Positions 1 to 8,535 of a DNA stretch of 64,000 nucleotides are shown here, piece by piece. Each line of letters starts with the position of its first letter. Within the stretch, counting starts at the first letter, position 1. The DNA comes from Pustulibacterium marinum (GTDB taxonomy: Bacteria > Bacteroidota > Bacteroidia > Flavobacteriales > Flavobacteriaceae): assembly GCF_900116665.1 (NCBI RefSeq), contig NZ_FPBK01000016.1, positions 1 to 64,000 of the forward strand, in the 5' to 3' direction. The translations under genes and the position numbers were made by a program. A model generated the notes under the pieces. That model was given only the letters and a program-made list of their open reading frames with translations, searched no databases and was not told the DNA's origin.

Positions 1-248
1 CAACCTACAGTCCAACAAAGATTGCCAGAACAATTAAAAGTATCACTGCCCGTGAAATTTTCTCTCAAGCTCCAGGTGTAAAAAGAGCATTATGGGGTGG
101 AGCTTTTTGGGGAAGTGGCTTTTATATTAATACTGTGGGACGGCATAGCAATGAGCAAGTAATAGCTGCATATGTGAAAAACCAAGGTTCTGAAAAGGAT
201 TATCAAGTTTTGCATAGAAATAATGACATACAATTAAATCTATTCTAA
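1..248 (+). CDS. IS200/IS605-family transposase, C-terminal part only
   Basis: The window opens inside a reading frame of about 81 codons that ends at a TAA at 246-248. The residues TYSPTKIARTIKS, then LWGGAFWGSGFYINTVGR, then EQVIAAYVKNQG match the C-terminal half of Y1-type (HUH) single-strand transposases such as TnpA of IS200/IS605, which usually run to about 140-155 residues. The catalytic tyrosine helix maps to the visible HSNEQVIAAYVKNQG part, where Y is followed by KNQG. The HUH motif itself lies upstream of the window. A GC-rich hairpin follows the stop codon at 256-275, as expected for the subterminal hairpin of such elements. Whether the element is intact cannot be told from this window. 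A REP-associated transposase (RAYT) is the alternative. Confidence 0.8.
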   Translation, partial: TYSPTKIARTIKSITAREIFSQAPGVKRALWGGAFWGSGFYINTVGRHSNEQVIAAYVKNQGSEKDYQVLHRNNDIQLNLF

Positions 249-255
249 ACTAATG

Positions 256-275
256 CCTCGGGGCTTGCCCCGAGG
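256..275. repeat. GC-rich hairpin at the transposase end
   Basis: CCTCGGGG (256-263), CTTG loop, CCCCGAGG (268-275) form a perfect 8-bp stem, sharply GC-rich against the surrounding AT-rich DNA. It lies 8 bases after the transposase stop. IS200/IS605 elements and RAYT/REP units carry such a hairpin near the end that the HUH enzyme recognises. It also lies just downstream of the leftward receptor gene and could stop its transcript, but no T-run follows on that strand. Confidence 0.65.
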
Positions 276-310
276 ATTATTTACTTATATGCATTGGTAG
301 ACTTTGAAGA

Positions 311-2797
311 TTATCCTTCAAAGTCCATATCATCTCCACCATTTGGGTTTCCTTGATTTTTATTTCGGTTATTATGATCGTTTTGTTGATTGAATTTATA
401 AATCAACGATAATGTAAATTGTCTTTTTCTCCATTGAAATTCACTGTCTGAAGTAAAGTTTTCACTCACTGTATAAGATCTTCTTTTTCTTGAGTTGAAA
501 ACGTCTCTTACGTTGAATGTTGCTGTTAATGAATTTTTGATAAGCTCTTTGCTTAAAGCAGTATCAAGAGAAAACATTCCTTCGCTTTCTGTTTGAGAAT
601 TTTTTCTTGGTCCCATGTAGAATCCATTTGCCTGAAAATCAATTTTTGCAGGTAACGTTACTTTTCCACTGAATCTACCAAACCAACTTGTACTTTCTGC
701 ACCATAATCCACATCATTAAAAAATCCTTCAGTTTTAAATTTAAAGAAGTTGAAACTAGCATTGAAACGGAACCAATCAGTTGGATTTAACATGGCACCT
801 AGCTCACCACCAATTCTATTCTGAGAAGATAAGTTTACTGGAATAGATCTAATGATGCTAATTCCATCATCTGTAGTTTGACCTGTTTCATCTTGAATTC
901 TTTCAAAGGAATTGGTTTCTCTTTGAAAATATACCGAAGCGTTCAGCGTAAATTTAGTCCATCTTTTCAAATAACCTAAATCAAATGCATTTGAAAATGC
1001 TGGATCTAAGTCTGGATTACCCTGAAATATGTTTGTTCTACTAGATCTTGAAGGGAAAGGGTTGATAAACCAACCTCTAGGTCTATTAATTCTTCTATTG
1101 TAACCTAAAGTTAAGTTTTCATTTTCTGCTATTTCATAAATTAAGTTCATAGTAGGGAACAAACTCAAATAGTTTTTATCAAAATTTGCATCAAAATCAA
1201 AATCTAATTCATCAATCAATTCTTCTTGTGTATAATATGGAGAAGAAACACTTCCTTTCATTTGAGTGTTTTCCAATCTTAAACCTAATAAATATGAGAA
1301 CTTTTTAGAAAGTTTATTACCATATTGAGTGTATGCAGCATAAACATTTTGGTCATAATCGAAGTTATAGGATAATAATTCGTCAACTTCAAACTCATTG
1401 GTTTCTTGGTTGAATTGATCAAGATTGTAACCAGTATCTTCTGTTTCCAGATTTATTCTAACACCAGCTTCAAATTGCGAATCTCCTTTTGGTAACACAT
1501 AATCTGCTTGAAACAAGAATTCGTTTTGCTTTTCAACTTGAAAAATATTCTGGCGATCAATTAAGCTGTCTGAAGGAAAAGTTCTGTATTCGTTAATGGT
1601 AGTAGGTTGATCTTCATTATCATAAGAATACTGAAGATCGGCAGTTAATTTGTGTCCTTCATCATTAAAATTATTAATATAGTTCAAAGAACCTTGGTAG
1701 GTTTCACTAGTTTGACCTTCATTTTGGATTCTGCTGGTAATACTGTTTAAATCTGTACCTATATATCTATCATTAATGGTATTACTTTCATCATCATTTT
1801 CACCCCAACGGCCAAAAACGCTACCTGTTAATGATGATTTTTCGGTAAGGTAGTATTCAATTCCAAGATTGGTGTTGAAACCTTTGCGTAAACGCTCATA
1901 ATCTCTGTTTTCTCTGATTCGGTCAAATGAACCTGTTTCATAATTATTATCATAATTAGCTTCTCCCGGAGAGTTTCTGTAATATGCTCCGGTAGTTGTA
2001 AATAAATTGAATTTATTGGTTCTTAAATTGATATTTGCTGAAAGCGAGTGATTATCTGGCGCACCAACGGTTCCTTGAATAGAACCATTTAAACCCAGTG
2101 TTTTTTCTTTTTTAAGAATGATATTTAAGATACCTGCAGTTCCTTCAGCATCGTAACGAGCAGAAGAACTTGTTATTACTTCAACTCTTTCGATAGCATC
2201 GGCAGGAAGTTGTGAAAAAATATTAGTGTCACCATAACCAGCCATTGCCGAAGGTTTTCCGTTAATAAGGATTCGTACATTTTCATTTCCTCTTAAACTA
2301 ACGGCGCCTTCCACATCTACAGAAACAGAAGGAATGTTTTGAAGCGCATCACTAACAGTTCCTCCCTGCGTGGTAAGGTCTTTACCAATGTTGTATATTT
2401 TTTTATCTAATTTTATTTCAACAGAAGTACGTTCACCTGTTACTTCTACAGCATCAAGTTCTGCAACGTCTAAAGCTAATTTGATAGTACCTAAATTTTT
2501 ATCTGAAGTAAGTTCTTGTTGTGGAAATCGATACGTTTTATAACTTATAAATTCGATACGCATATTATAGGTTCCTTGAGGCGCATCTACAGAAAATTTA
2601 CCATCCATATCCGTTACTCCACCGGTAACATCTTTGGTTTCTGCATTTTCTAAAACCAAAGTAGCGTACATGATTGGTTCATTTGTGTCTTCATCTACTA
2701 CAGTTCCTGTAACCTTTATATTTTTACCAGATTGGGCAGCTACAAAAAGAGTGCTTAGCATACAAAGTATGCTAGTGATGATTGAGAGTTTTTTCAT
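311..2797 (-). CDS. TonB-dependent-receptor-like outer membrane beta-barrel protein
   Basis: The 828-residue product starts with a signal peptide (MKKLSIITSILCMLSTLFVAAQ). A carboxypeptidase-regulatory-like beta-sandwich follows at about residues 28-115 (VTGTVVDEDTNEPI, then GGVTDMDGKFSVDAP). Next is a plug domain at about 130-235 (GGTVSDALQNIPSVSVD, then VSLRGNENVRILINGKPS, then ERVEVITSSSARYDAEGTAGILNIILK). The rest is a long aromatic-rich barrel ending in strands of the outer-membrane type (RQFTLSLIYKFN). This is the arrangement of the Bacteroidota 'outer membrane beta-barrel family' receptors, which resemble TonB-dependent transporters. The substrate cannot be read from sequence. No SusD-like partner is adjacent. 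The start is the first ATG of the frame. A TAATTTTG -7-like box lies upstream at 2833-2840. Confidence 0.88.
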   Translation of the reverse strand: MKKLSIITSILCMLSTLFVAAQSGKNIKVTGTVVDEDTNEPIMYATLVLENAETKDVTGGVTDMDGKFSVDAPQGTYNMRIEFISYKTYRFPQQELTSDKNLGTIKLALDVAELDAVEVTGERTSVEIKLDKKIYNIGKDLTTQGGTVSDALQNIPSVSVDVEGAVSLRGNENVRILINGKPSAMAGYGDTNIFSQLPADAIERVEVITSSSARYDAEGTAGILNIILKKEKTLGLNGSIQGTVGAPDNHSLSANINLRTNKFNLFTTTGAYYRNSPGEANYDNNYETGSFDRIRENRDYERLRKGFNTNLGIEYYLTEKSSLTGSVFGRWGENDDESNTINDRYIGTDLNSITSRIQNEGQTSETYQGSLNYINNFNDEGHKLTADLQYSYDNEDQPTTINEYRTFPSDSLIDRQNIFQVEKQNEFLFQADYVLPKGDSQFEAGVRINLETEDTGYNLDQFNQETNEFEVDELLSYNFDYDQNVYAAYTQYGNKLSKKFSYLLGLRLENTQMKGSVSSPYYTQEELIDELDFDFDANFDKNYLSLFPTMNLIYEIAENENLTLGYNRRINRPRGWFINPFPSRSSRTNIFQGNPDLDPAFSNAFDLGYLKRWTKFTLNASVYFQRETNSFERIQDETGQTTDDGISIIRSIPVNLSSQNRIGGELGAMLNPTDWFRFNASFNFFKFKTEGFFNDVDYGAESTSWFGRFSGKVTLPAKIDFQANGFYMGPRKNSQTESEGMFSLDTALSKELIKNSLTATFNVRDVFNSRKRRSYTVSENFTSDSEFQWRKRQFTLSLIYKFNQQNDHNNRNKNQGNPNGGDDMDFEG

Positions 2798-2832
2798 TAT
2801 GATAGTTTAGTTAATTATTGTGGTTATGACTG

Positions 2833-2840
2833 CAAAATTA
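2833..2840 (-). promoter_or_regulatory. -7 box for the receptor gene
   Basis: On the minus strand this reads TAATTTTG, a match to the Bacteroidota -7 element TAnnTTTG, 36 bases upstream of the receptor ATG. No TTG is seen at the expected -33 distance. Confidence 0.4.
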
Positions 2841-2911
2841 TCTCTTGGTTTAACCCTGTTTGGTTAAAACTATGTTAAATGAAAATTGAATGTGTTAATA
2901 AGAAGCAGAAA

Positions 2912-2945
2912 TAAAAAAAGCTCCTACAATTTGCAGGAGCTTTTA
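2912..2945 (-). terminator. Rho-independent terminator after serA
   Basis: On the minus strand AGCTCCT and AGGAGCT (2919-2925 with 2935-2941) form a stem followed by seven T residues. It sits 25 bases past the serA stop and closes the serine operon. T residues on the other side could let it work in both directions. Confidence 0.8.
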
Positions 2946-2969
2946 TATGCTAATAAGGAAAAACGAGGT

Positions 2970-3923
2970 TTATCCTTTTAAAATACTTTTGATTTGGTCA
3001 GCCAATTCAACACCAATTCTATCTTGTGCTTCGTTGGTTGCAGCACCAATATGTGGTGTTAATGAAATTTTTGGGTTCATTAACACTTTAAGTGCGGGAG
3101 TAGGTTCGTTTTCAAAAACATCCAATCCGGCGAAAGAAACTTTACCGCTATCAATTGCTTCAATTAGTGCAGCTTCATCAATAACTCCACCACGAGCAGC
3201 ATTGACAATACCAACACCATCTTTTAACTGCTCAAATTCTTTGGTACTTAAAACATATCCGTCTTGTGCAGGAACGTGTAAAGTAATGAAATCAGCTTGT
3301 TTAAAGATATCTTCCATTGGCATAGTTTCAATTTCAACATTGATGTATTGACCGTTGTAAAAATCTACTTTAATCTCTGCTTTATCAACAAATTTATCAG
3401 CTGCAATTACTTTCATTCCTAAACCAAGTGCAACTTTTGCTGTAGCTCTACCAATTCTACCAAAACCAATAATTCCGATAGTTTTTCCTCTTAATTCTTT
3501 TCCGCCAGCATACGCTTTTTTCAAAGCACCAAACTTAGTTTCACCTTCCAAAGGCATATTTCTGTTTGCATCATGAAGAAAACGAACCCCCGTAAATAAG
3601 TGAGCGAAAACCAATTCTGCAACAGATTCTGAAGACGCTGCAGGAGTATTGATTACGTGAATACCTTTGTCACGCGCGTACTGAACATCTATGTTATCCA
3701 TACCTACGCCACCACGACCTATAACTTTAAGAGAAGGACAAGCGTCAATAATATCTTTACGAACTTTCGTAGCTGAACGAACTAAAATTACGGTTACTTC
3801 ATTTTCATTGATGTAATTAATCAATTGTTCTTGAGCTACTTTTGTTGTAATAACTTCGAATCCGGCTTGTTCAAGAGCGTCTATACCGCTTTGAGAAACA
3901 CCGTCATTTGCTAATACTTTCAT
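2970..3923 (-). CDS. serA: D-3-phosphoglycerate dehydrogenase (short, without ACT domain)
   Basis: The enzyme oxidises 3-phosphoglycerate with NAD+ to 3-phosphohydroxypyruvate, the first step of serine synthesis. The 317 residues hold a substrate-binding half (residues 1-100 and 285-317) around a Rossmann domain with TIGIIGFGRIGRATAKVALG. The family signatures ADFITLHVPAQ and GIVNAARGGVIDE are present, as is the catalytic His in LTPHIGAATNEAQ. It lacks the C-terminal ACT or ASB regulatory domains of the long SerA types, so serine feedback through an ACT domain is not expected. It lies 31 bases downstream of serC in the same orientation and ends at a terminator. Other D-2-hydroxyacid dehydrogenases look similar, but the linkage to serC makes SerA likely. 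Confidence 0.9.
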   Translation of the reverse strand: MKVLANDGVSQSGIDALEQAGFEVITTKVAQEQLINYINENEVTVILVRSATKVRKDIIDACPSLKVIGRGGVGMDNIDVQYARDKGIHVINTPAASSESVAELVFAHLFTGVRFLHDANRNMPLEGETKFGALKKAYAGGKELRGKTIGIIGFGRIGRATAKVALGLGMKVIAADKFVDKAEIKVDFYNGQYINVEIETMPMEDIFKQADFITLHVPAQDGYVLSTKEFEQLKDGVGIVNAARGGVIDEAALIEAIDSGKVSFAGLDVFENEPTPALKVLMNPKISLTPHIGAATNEAQDRIGVELADQIKSILKG

Positions 3924-3954
3924 TTTTTTATTGTGTTGTGTGATTGAATTTTAC

Positions 3955-5019
3955 TTAAATAGTGCTTTCAAACTTCTTCATTGTGTCTACCAATACTTCA
4001 ACGCTTTCTAATGGCAGCGCATTGTACATGGATGCTCTATAACCACCAACGCTTCTATGACCGTTAATACCGTTGATGTTTGCTTCTTTCCATAGTTTGT
4101 CAAAAACTTCTTTGTGGCTTTCATCAACCAAATTGAAAGTTGCATTCATATTTGAACGATCTTCAACTGCGGCAAAACCTTTGAAAAGAGGGTTTCTATC
4201 AATTTCACTATATAATAATGCAGCTTTTTGATTGTTTATTTTTTCAATAGCAGCAATACCACCAAGATTTTGCAACCATTCTAAAGTTAGCATAGAAGTA
4301 TAAACAGCAAACACAGGAGGCGTATTGAACATACTTTCCTTGTCAATATGATTTTTGTAGCTAAGCATAGAAGGAATAGCTCTGGTAACTTTCCCTAAAA
4401 CATCTTCTTTTACTACAACTAAGGTAGTACCTGCTGGACCCATATTTTTTTGTGCACCCGCATAGATAACACTGAATTTGGAGAAATCTAATTCACGAGA
4501 GAAAATATCTGAACTCATATCACAAACTACAGGAACACTGGTTTGTGGAAATTCTTTGTACTGCGTTCCAAAAATTGTATTGTTGGATGTGCAGTGAAAA
4601 TAGTCTGCATCTTCAGGAATTGAATATCCTTTTGGAATGTAATTATAGTTTTTGTCTTTAGAGGAAGCAATTACGTCTACCTCACCAAAAAGTTTTGCTT
4701 CTTTTACTGCTTTGGCAGCCCATGTACCAGTATCTGCATATACAGCTTTTGTTTCTAGAAGATTGTATGCCGCCATTAAAAATTGCATGCTGGCACCCCC
4801 TTGCAAGAAAAGCGCTTTGTAACCTTTACCTTCTAAACCTAAAAGCTCTAATGCTAGTGTTTGAGCTTTTTCCATTACCGCAACAAAGTTTTTATCTCTA
4901 TGCGAAATTTCAATAATGGAAAGGTCCATATTGTTGAAATTTAAAATAGCTTGAGAAGCTTTTTGAAAAACTTCTTGCGGTAAAACACATGGTCCGGCGC
5001 TAAAATTGTGCTTTTTCAT
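3955..5019 (-). CDS. serC: Phosphoserine aminotransferase
   Basis: This PLP enzyme converts 3-phosphohydroxypyruvate and glutamate to phosphoserine, and serves in pyridoxal phosphate synthesis in some bacteria. The 354-residue protein begins MKKHNFSAGPCVLP, the conserved SerC N-terminus. It carries FLQGGASMQF for phosphate binding and YAGAQKNMGPAGTT with the PLP-binding lysine. HRSVGGYRASMYNALP lies near the C-terminus. Length matches the class. It is followed by serA, and the acyl-CoA reductase gene lies 90 bases upstream on the same strand, so the three are probably co-transcribed. Confidence 0.95.
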   Translation of the reverse strand: MKKHNFSAGPCVLPQEVFQKASQAILNFNNMDLSIIEISHRDKNFVAVMEKAQTLALELLGLEGKGYKALFLQGGASMQFLMAAYNLLETKAVYADTGTWAAKAVKEAKLFGEVDVIASSKDKNYNYIPKGYSIPEDADYFHCTSNNTIFGTQYKEFPQTSVPVVCDMSSDIFSRELDFSKFSVIYAGAQKNMGPAGTTLVVVKEDVLGKVTRAIPSMLSYKNHIDKESMFNTPPVFAVYTSMLTLEWLQNLGGIAAIEKINNQKAALLYSEIDRNPLFKGFAAVEDRSNMNATFNLVDESHKEVFDKLWKEANINGINGHRSVGGYRASMYNALPLESVEVLVDTMKKFESTI

Positions 5020-5109
5020 AATTTGTAACTTAAAGTATGCTTAATTGTGTTAATCAATTACAAAGGTGCTAAATATAGTTTTAAATAGTAATATAAAACC
5101 AACAATTTT

Positions 5110-6171
5110 CTAATATATTTTTAACAGGAAATCAACAGTATCAACATTATCTGCATAATCCCATAATTGAGGTTTTTGAGTTTCCCCAAACGGCACCGTA
5201 TTTATGTCTGCCAAATTACCTACTATACATTGAATTTGTTCAGACTTGGACGTTAATTCTTTCCTAAGAGTTTCTAAGTTTTCATAGCGTTCAAAGAAAA
5301 GTGTAGCTATAGGTGAGCCAAAACTTTGGTCTTCTTTCAGCATTAAAAATCCATTTTCCAATAATTTGTATAAACTCATTAAATAAACAGCTTTGTTGTA
5401 ATCATAATTGTTTACATATTTCTGTTCATTTAAAATATCTGAATATGAGTAGATAGCTTTGAAAAAATTGTCAAAATCATATGCTTCAGGAACATATAAT
5501 TTTGAAACGCTACGGCAGCCTAGGCCATAATACCTAAAAATATCTTCACCTAAATTTTGCAAATCTTCCTGGGTTTCTTCTCCTGTAAGAATGGCAACAG
5601 AGTTTCTATTTTTGCGAATAATATTCGGTTTATTGCCAAAATAATGTTCAAAATAACGAGCTGTGTTATTACTTCCTGTAGCGATAACCGCATCAAATTC
5701 TGGTAACTTTTGTGTGGTAAATTCAATTTTATTTTTGAAACCTGGCTGAATCGCCATCAAATAGTTTGCTAAAACTGGTAAAAGTTGATTGTCATTGGAA
5801 GATTGTTTAACAACCACACTGTGACCAGTTATGAGAACTGATAAAAAATCATGAAACCCTACTAATGGTATATTCCCCGCCATAATAATAGCGACAGTTT
5901 TTCCATCTTTTTCAGGAATTTGATAGGAATCTATCCATTTTTTAATAGTCTCTTCAGTTAAAGCATTAGCCCAACTTTCGCAAGCAAATAGCACTTGTTC
6001 TTTGTTGAACCACGAATTATAATGATGAGCTGTTTCAATTTTATTCAGAAAAAGATCAAAATATTCATTATTACATGCTATTTCTTCTTTTTGAATGATT
6101 CCGCTGTTAGAAAACTGTCTTAAAAACGCTCCAAGAGTTACGAAAGCGTCAATGCGGGTATTTAAATTCAT
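5110..6171 (-). CDS. Acyl-CoA reductase (LuxC-like)
   Basis: The 353-residue protein resembles the LuxC/acyl-CoA reductase family, part of the aldehyde dehydrogenase superfamily. Supporting segments are VAIIMAGNIPLVGFHDFLSVL (about residues 92-112), VVKQSSNDNQLLP, IATGSNNTARYFEHYFG and NRNSVAILTGEE. GCRSVSKLYVP probably contains the nucleophilic Cys (GLGCRS). Its physiological substrate in flavobacteria is not known to me. The gene is divergent from the ferredoxin gene, and the shared 62-bp spacer holds a perfect palindrome that includes -7 boxes for both directions. It heads the leftward serC-serA unit, so a link to redox or acyl metabolism is inference only. Confidence 0.75.
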   Translation of the reverse strand: MNLNTRIDAFVTLGAFLRQFSNSGIIQKEEIACNNEYFDLFLNKIETAHHYNSWFNKEQVLFACESWANALTEETIKKWIDSYQIPEKDGKTVAIIMAGNIPLVGFHDFLSVLITGHSVVVKQSSNDNQLLPVLANYLMAIQPGFKNKIEFTTQKLPEFDAVIATGSNNTARYFEHYFGNKPNIIRKNRNSVAILTGEETQEDLQNLGEDIFRYYGLGCRSVSKLYVPEAYDFDNFFKAIYSYSDILNEQKYVNNYDYNKAVYLMSLYKLLENGFLMLKEDQSFGSPIATLFFERYENLETLRKELTSKSEQIQCIVGNLADINTVPFGETQKPQLWDYADNVDTVDFLLKIY

Positions 6172-6177
6172 AAAGGT

Positions 6178-6218
6178 TTGCTTTTGTATTTATCTAGCTT
6201 TATTTTTGTACAAAAATA
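6178..6218 (+). promoter_or_regulatory. Ferredoxin promoter overlapping an 18-bp palindrome
   Basis: TTG (6178-6180), a 20-bp spacer and TATTTTTG (6201-6208) match the Bacteroidota consensus TTG-N17-20-TAnnTTTG. The -7 box is the left arm of the perfect palindrome TATTTTTGTACAAAAATA (6201-6218). Its right arm is a -7 box for the leftward acyl-CoA reductase gene, so the two start sites interleave. Confidence 0.6.
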
Positions 6219-6233
6219 GGTAAAGAAAATATT

Positions 6234-6584
6234 ATGGCTATTATTATAACAGATGAATGTATCAATTGTGGAGCTTGCGAGCCAGAATGCCCAAACACCG
6301 CAATTTATGAAGGTGCTGATGATTGGCGTTACAGCGATGGAACTCAGTTGAATGGAGATATTGTATTACCTGATGGAAAATCGGCCAATGCAGATGAAGC
6401 ACAAACGCCGGTTTCTGATGAAATTTACTATATTGTTCCAGATAAATGCACAGAGTGTAAAGGATTTCACGAGGAGCCGCAATGTGCAGCAGTTTGTCCT
6501 GTGGATTGTTGTGTACCAGACGATGATCATGTTGAAAGTGATGAAGAATTGTTAGGAAAACAACGTTTTATGCACCCGGAATAG
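6234..6584 (+). CDS. 4Fe-4S dicluster ferredoxin
   Basis: The 116-residue protein has two cluster motifs. The first is C-x2-C-x2-C-x3-C at Cys9, 12, 15 and 19 ([13 protein letters not shown]). The second is C-x2-C-x8-C-x3-C at Cys72, 75, 84 and 88, with a further C-P-V-D-C at 92. The second motif has the enlarged spacing seen in bacterial ferredoxins of the Alvin/FdxH type. About 45 acidic residues separate the clusters, which is typical of the YfhL/Alvin-like group. It is a low-potential cytosolic electron carrier. It is transcribed alone, between a palindromic promoter and a strong bidirectional terminator, and its partners are unknown. Confidence 0.92.
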   Translation: MAIIITDECINCGACEPECPNTAIYEGADDWRYSDGTQLNGDIVLPDGKSANADEAQTPVSDEIYYIVPDKCTECKGFHEEPQCAAVCPVDCCVPDDDHVESDEELLGKQRFMHPE

Positions 6585-6611
6585 ATTTAAATATCTTAAT
6601 GTTAAAAATAT

Positions 6612-6646
6612 AAAAACGCCGTATTTCTTAGAAATACGGCGTTTTT
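6612..6646. terminator. Bidirectional terminator, 16-bp stem
   Basis: A perfect 16-bp stem (AAAAACGCCGTATTTC at 6612-6627 with its complement at 6631-6646) has a TTA loop. A-runs and T-runs lie on both sides. It separates the ferredoxin gene from the convergent secreted-protein gene and should serve both. Confidence 0.9.
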
Positions 6647-6679
6647 GTTTAAAACAAACTAATTAACCAACCTTAAGTT

Positions 6680-7213
6680 CTATTCTGATTTTTTATAAAT
6701 ATTCTGTTTCATTGTCCCAGCATCCTTGTTGTACATTTCTTCGCAAAAATCTCCGTCTTCATTGAAATATCCTGTACATTTTTGACCATTTGAAGTCTTA
6801 ATTTGATATTTCTTTTTGGAACTATCTGCAGTCTTTGCAGCGTTATATGAGATATTTTCTTCGGATGACTCTAAAACATATTTTGTATCACCTTTTGTGT
6901 AATACACCTCTTGTTCTTTGGAAACCACCTTATCTCCATCTTTTATAATTGTAGTTTTTGTAGTTTTCGTAGGACCCATTTTATAATCCTGATTCAGTTT
7001 ATTTTTGTCATCTTCATTTAGCATAAGAGCTTGTTCCGTTTTGGTAGTTACCTCTTTTTTTAGCTCTTTGATGCCGTCACCGTTATTTACTTCTATGGTA
7101 GTTACTACTGTTTCTGTAGCAGCACCATCATTGGTAGATTTTTCCTGAGCAAAACTATTTGTAGAAAATAAAACAGTTGCTGCGAACATTCCTGTAATCA
7201 ATATCTTTTTCAT
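6680..7213 (-). CDS. Secreted protein of unknown function
   Basis: From the ATG at 7213 the product is 177 residues with a clear signal peptide (MKKILITGMFAATVLFSTNSFAQ). The mature part is Thr-, Lys- and Glu-rich. It includes two similar stretches, VVTTIEVNNGDGIKELKKEV and TKTTKTTIIKDGDKVVSKEQ, then YYTKGDTKYVLESSEENISY and a C-terminal CTGYFNEDGDFCEEMYNKD with two cysteines. I recognise no family. Two upstream in-frame ATGs (7237 and 7267) exist, but a TACATTTG -7 box at 7243-7250 places the transcript start below 7243, which favours 7213. Confidence 0.75.
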   Translation of the reverse strand: MKKILITGMFAATVLFSTNSFAQEKSTNDGAATETVVTTIEVNNGDGIKELKKEVTTKTEQALMLNEDDKNKLNQDYKMGPTKTTKTTIIKDGDKVVSKEQEVYYTKGDTKYVLESSEENISYNAAKTADSSKKKYQIKTSNGQKCTGYFNEDGDFCEEMYNKDAGTMKQNIYKKSE

Positions 7214-7242
7214 AATATTTTCATTTTTCTTTTTCATGTAAA

Positions 7243-7250
7243 CAAATGTA
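7243..7250 (-). promoter_or_regulatory. -7 box of the secreted-protein gene
   Basis: Reads TACATTTG on the minus strand (TAnnTTTG). It lies 30 bases upstream of the ATG at 7213 and inside the longer reading frame, so it decides the start. The -33 TTG is not at standard spacing. Confidence 0.45.
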
Positions 7251-7362
7251 AAAAAGGTCAAATTCAATATGTTTCAAAGCATTGTTAATTAAACTTAAGT
7301 GTTTGTTAAGCGGTGAATTACTTAGTAATAGCAAAAAGATGGTTTCATATAATATAGAAGTG

Positions 7363-7370
7363 TATATTTG
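7363..7370 (+). promoter_or_regulatory. -7 box of ychF
   Basis: TATATTTG lies 20 bases before the ychF ATG at 7391. No clear -33 TTG is seen. Confidence 0.45.
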
Positions 7371-7390
7371 CGCCGATAAAATTTTATAAC

Positions 7391-8482
7391 ATGAAAGCCG
7401 GAATTGTAGGATTACCAAACGTTGGAAAATCAACTTTATTTAACTGTCTGTCTAATGCAAAAGCACAGAGTGCTAACTTTCCATTTTGTACTATTGAACC
7501 TAATTTGGGTGTAGTAAACGTACCTGATGAAAGATTAGAAAAATTAGAAGAATTAGTTGATCCGGAAAGAGTAGTACCTGCAACAGTAGAAATTGTAGAT
7601 ATTGCTGGTTTGGTTCGCGGAGCAAGTAAAGGAGAAGGTTTGGGAAACCAGTTCTTAGGAAACATTCGTGAATGTAATGCAATTATCCATGTGCTTCGTT
7701 GCTTTGAAAATGATAATATAGTTCACGTAGATGGGAGCGTTGATCCTATTAGAGACAAAGAAACTATTGATATAGAATTACAATTGAAAGATCTTGAAAC
7801 TGTTGATAAGCGTTTAGAAAAAGTAAACCGCGCAGCAAAAACAGGAGATAAAGATGCTAAAAAAGAGCAAACTACTCTTCTAAAGTTTAAAGAAGCCTTG
7901 GAAGCAGGAAATTCCGCAAGATCTGTTGATGTTGATGAAGATGAATTAGAATTGATGAAAGGTTTTCAATTACTTACGGCAAAACCTATTTTATATGTTT
8001 GTAATGTAGACGAAAGTTCTGCCAAAGATGGAAATGCTTTTGTTGATAAGGTAAAAGAAACCGTGAAGAATGAGAATGCAGAAGTGATTGTATTGGCAGT
8101 AGGGACGGAAGCGGATATTACTGAACTGGAGTCTTACGAAGAACGTCAAATGTTCCTGGAAGATATAGGATTGGAAGAGCCTGGAGTATCTAGATTGATT
8201 AGAGCTGCTTATAAATTATTAAATCTACAAACCTATTTTACTGCTGGGGTGAAGGAAGTAAGAGCTTGGACTATTCCTGTAGGTTCTACTGCACCACAAG
8301 CTGCTGGCGTTATTCATACCGATTTTGAAAAAGGATTTATTAGAGCAGAAGTAATAGCTTATAATGACTATACTACTTTCGGAAGCGAAGCCAAAGTAAA
8401 AGAAGCTGGTAAAATGAGAGTAGAAGGTAAAGAATATATAGTGCATGACGGTGATATCATGCACTTTAGATTCAATGTTTAA
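7391..8482 (+). CDS. ychF: Redox-regulated ATPase YchF (OLA1 family)
   Basis: The 363-residue Obg-family P-loop protein has G1 GLPNVGKST at residues 7-15 and G3 DIAGLVRGASKGEGLGNQFL. The G4 region is NVDE (CNVDESS), the ATP-preferring replacement of NKxD that defines YchF. A helical coiled insert at about 125-205 and a C-terminal TGS domain (SYEERQ at about 250, then GSEAKVKEAGKMRVEGKEYIVHDGDIMHFRFNV at the end) complete the family plan. Members bind ribosomes and respond to oxidative stress. The gene is monocistronic, between a divergent secreted-protein gene and a convergent one. Confidence 0.97.
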   Translation: MKAGIVGLPNVGKSTLFNCLSNAKAQSANFPFCTIEPNLGVVNVPDERLEKLEELVDPERVVPATVEIVDIAGLVRGASKGEGLGNQFLGNIRECNAIIHVLRCFENDNIVHVDGSVDPIRDKETIDIELQLKDLETVDKRLEKVNRAAKTGDKDAKKEQTTLLKFKEALEAGNSARSVDVDEDELELMKGFQLLTAKPILYVCNVDESSAKDGNAFVDKVKETVKNENAEVIVLAVGTEADITELESYEERQMFLEDIGLEEPGVSRLIRAAYKLLNLQTYFTAGVKEVRAWTIPVGSTAPQAAGVIHTDFEKGFIRAEVIAYNDYTTFGSEAKVKEAGKMRVEGKEYIVHDGDIMHFRFNV

Positions 8483-8497
8483 AACTTATAATTATTT

Positions 8498-8535
8498 AAT
8501 ATGGTGATCTTTTAATTTTTAAAGATCATCATATT
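8498..8535. terminator. Terminator-like hairpin between ychF and a convergent gene
   Basis: AATATGGTGATCTTT (8498-8512) pairs with AAAGATCATCATATT (8521-8535) with one G-T wobble. The loop contains five T residues. The hairpin overlaps the stop codon of the convergent gene at 8512-8514. There is no long T-run outside the stem, so efficiency is uncertain. Confidence 0.45.

Noticed and set aside
2845-2880. GGTTTAA/GGTTAAA/TGTTAAA repeats upstream of the receptor gene as operators
   Set aside because: Spacing is irregular and the motif is short in AT-rich DNA, so chance is likely.
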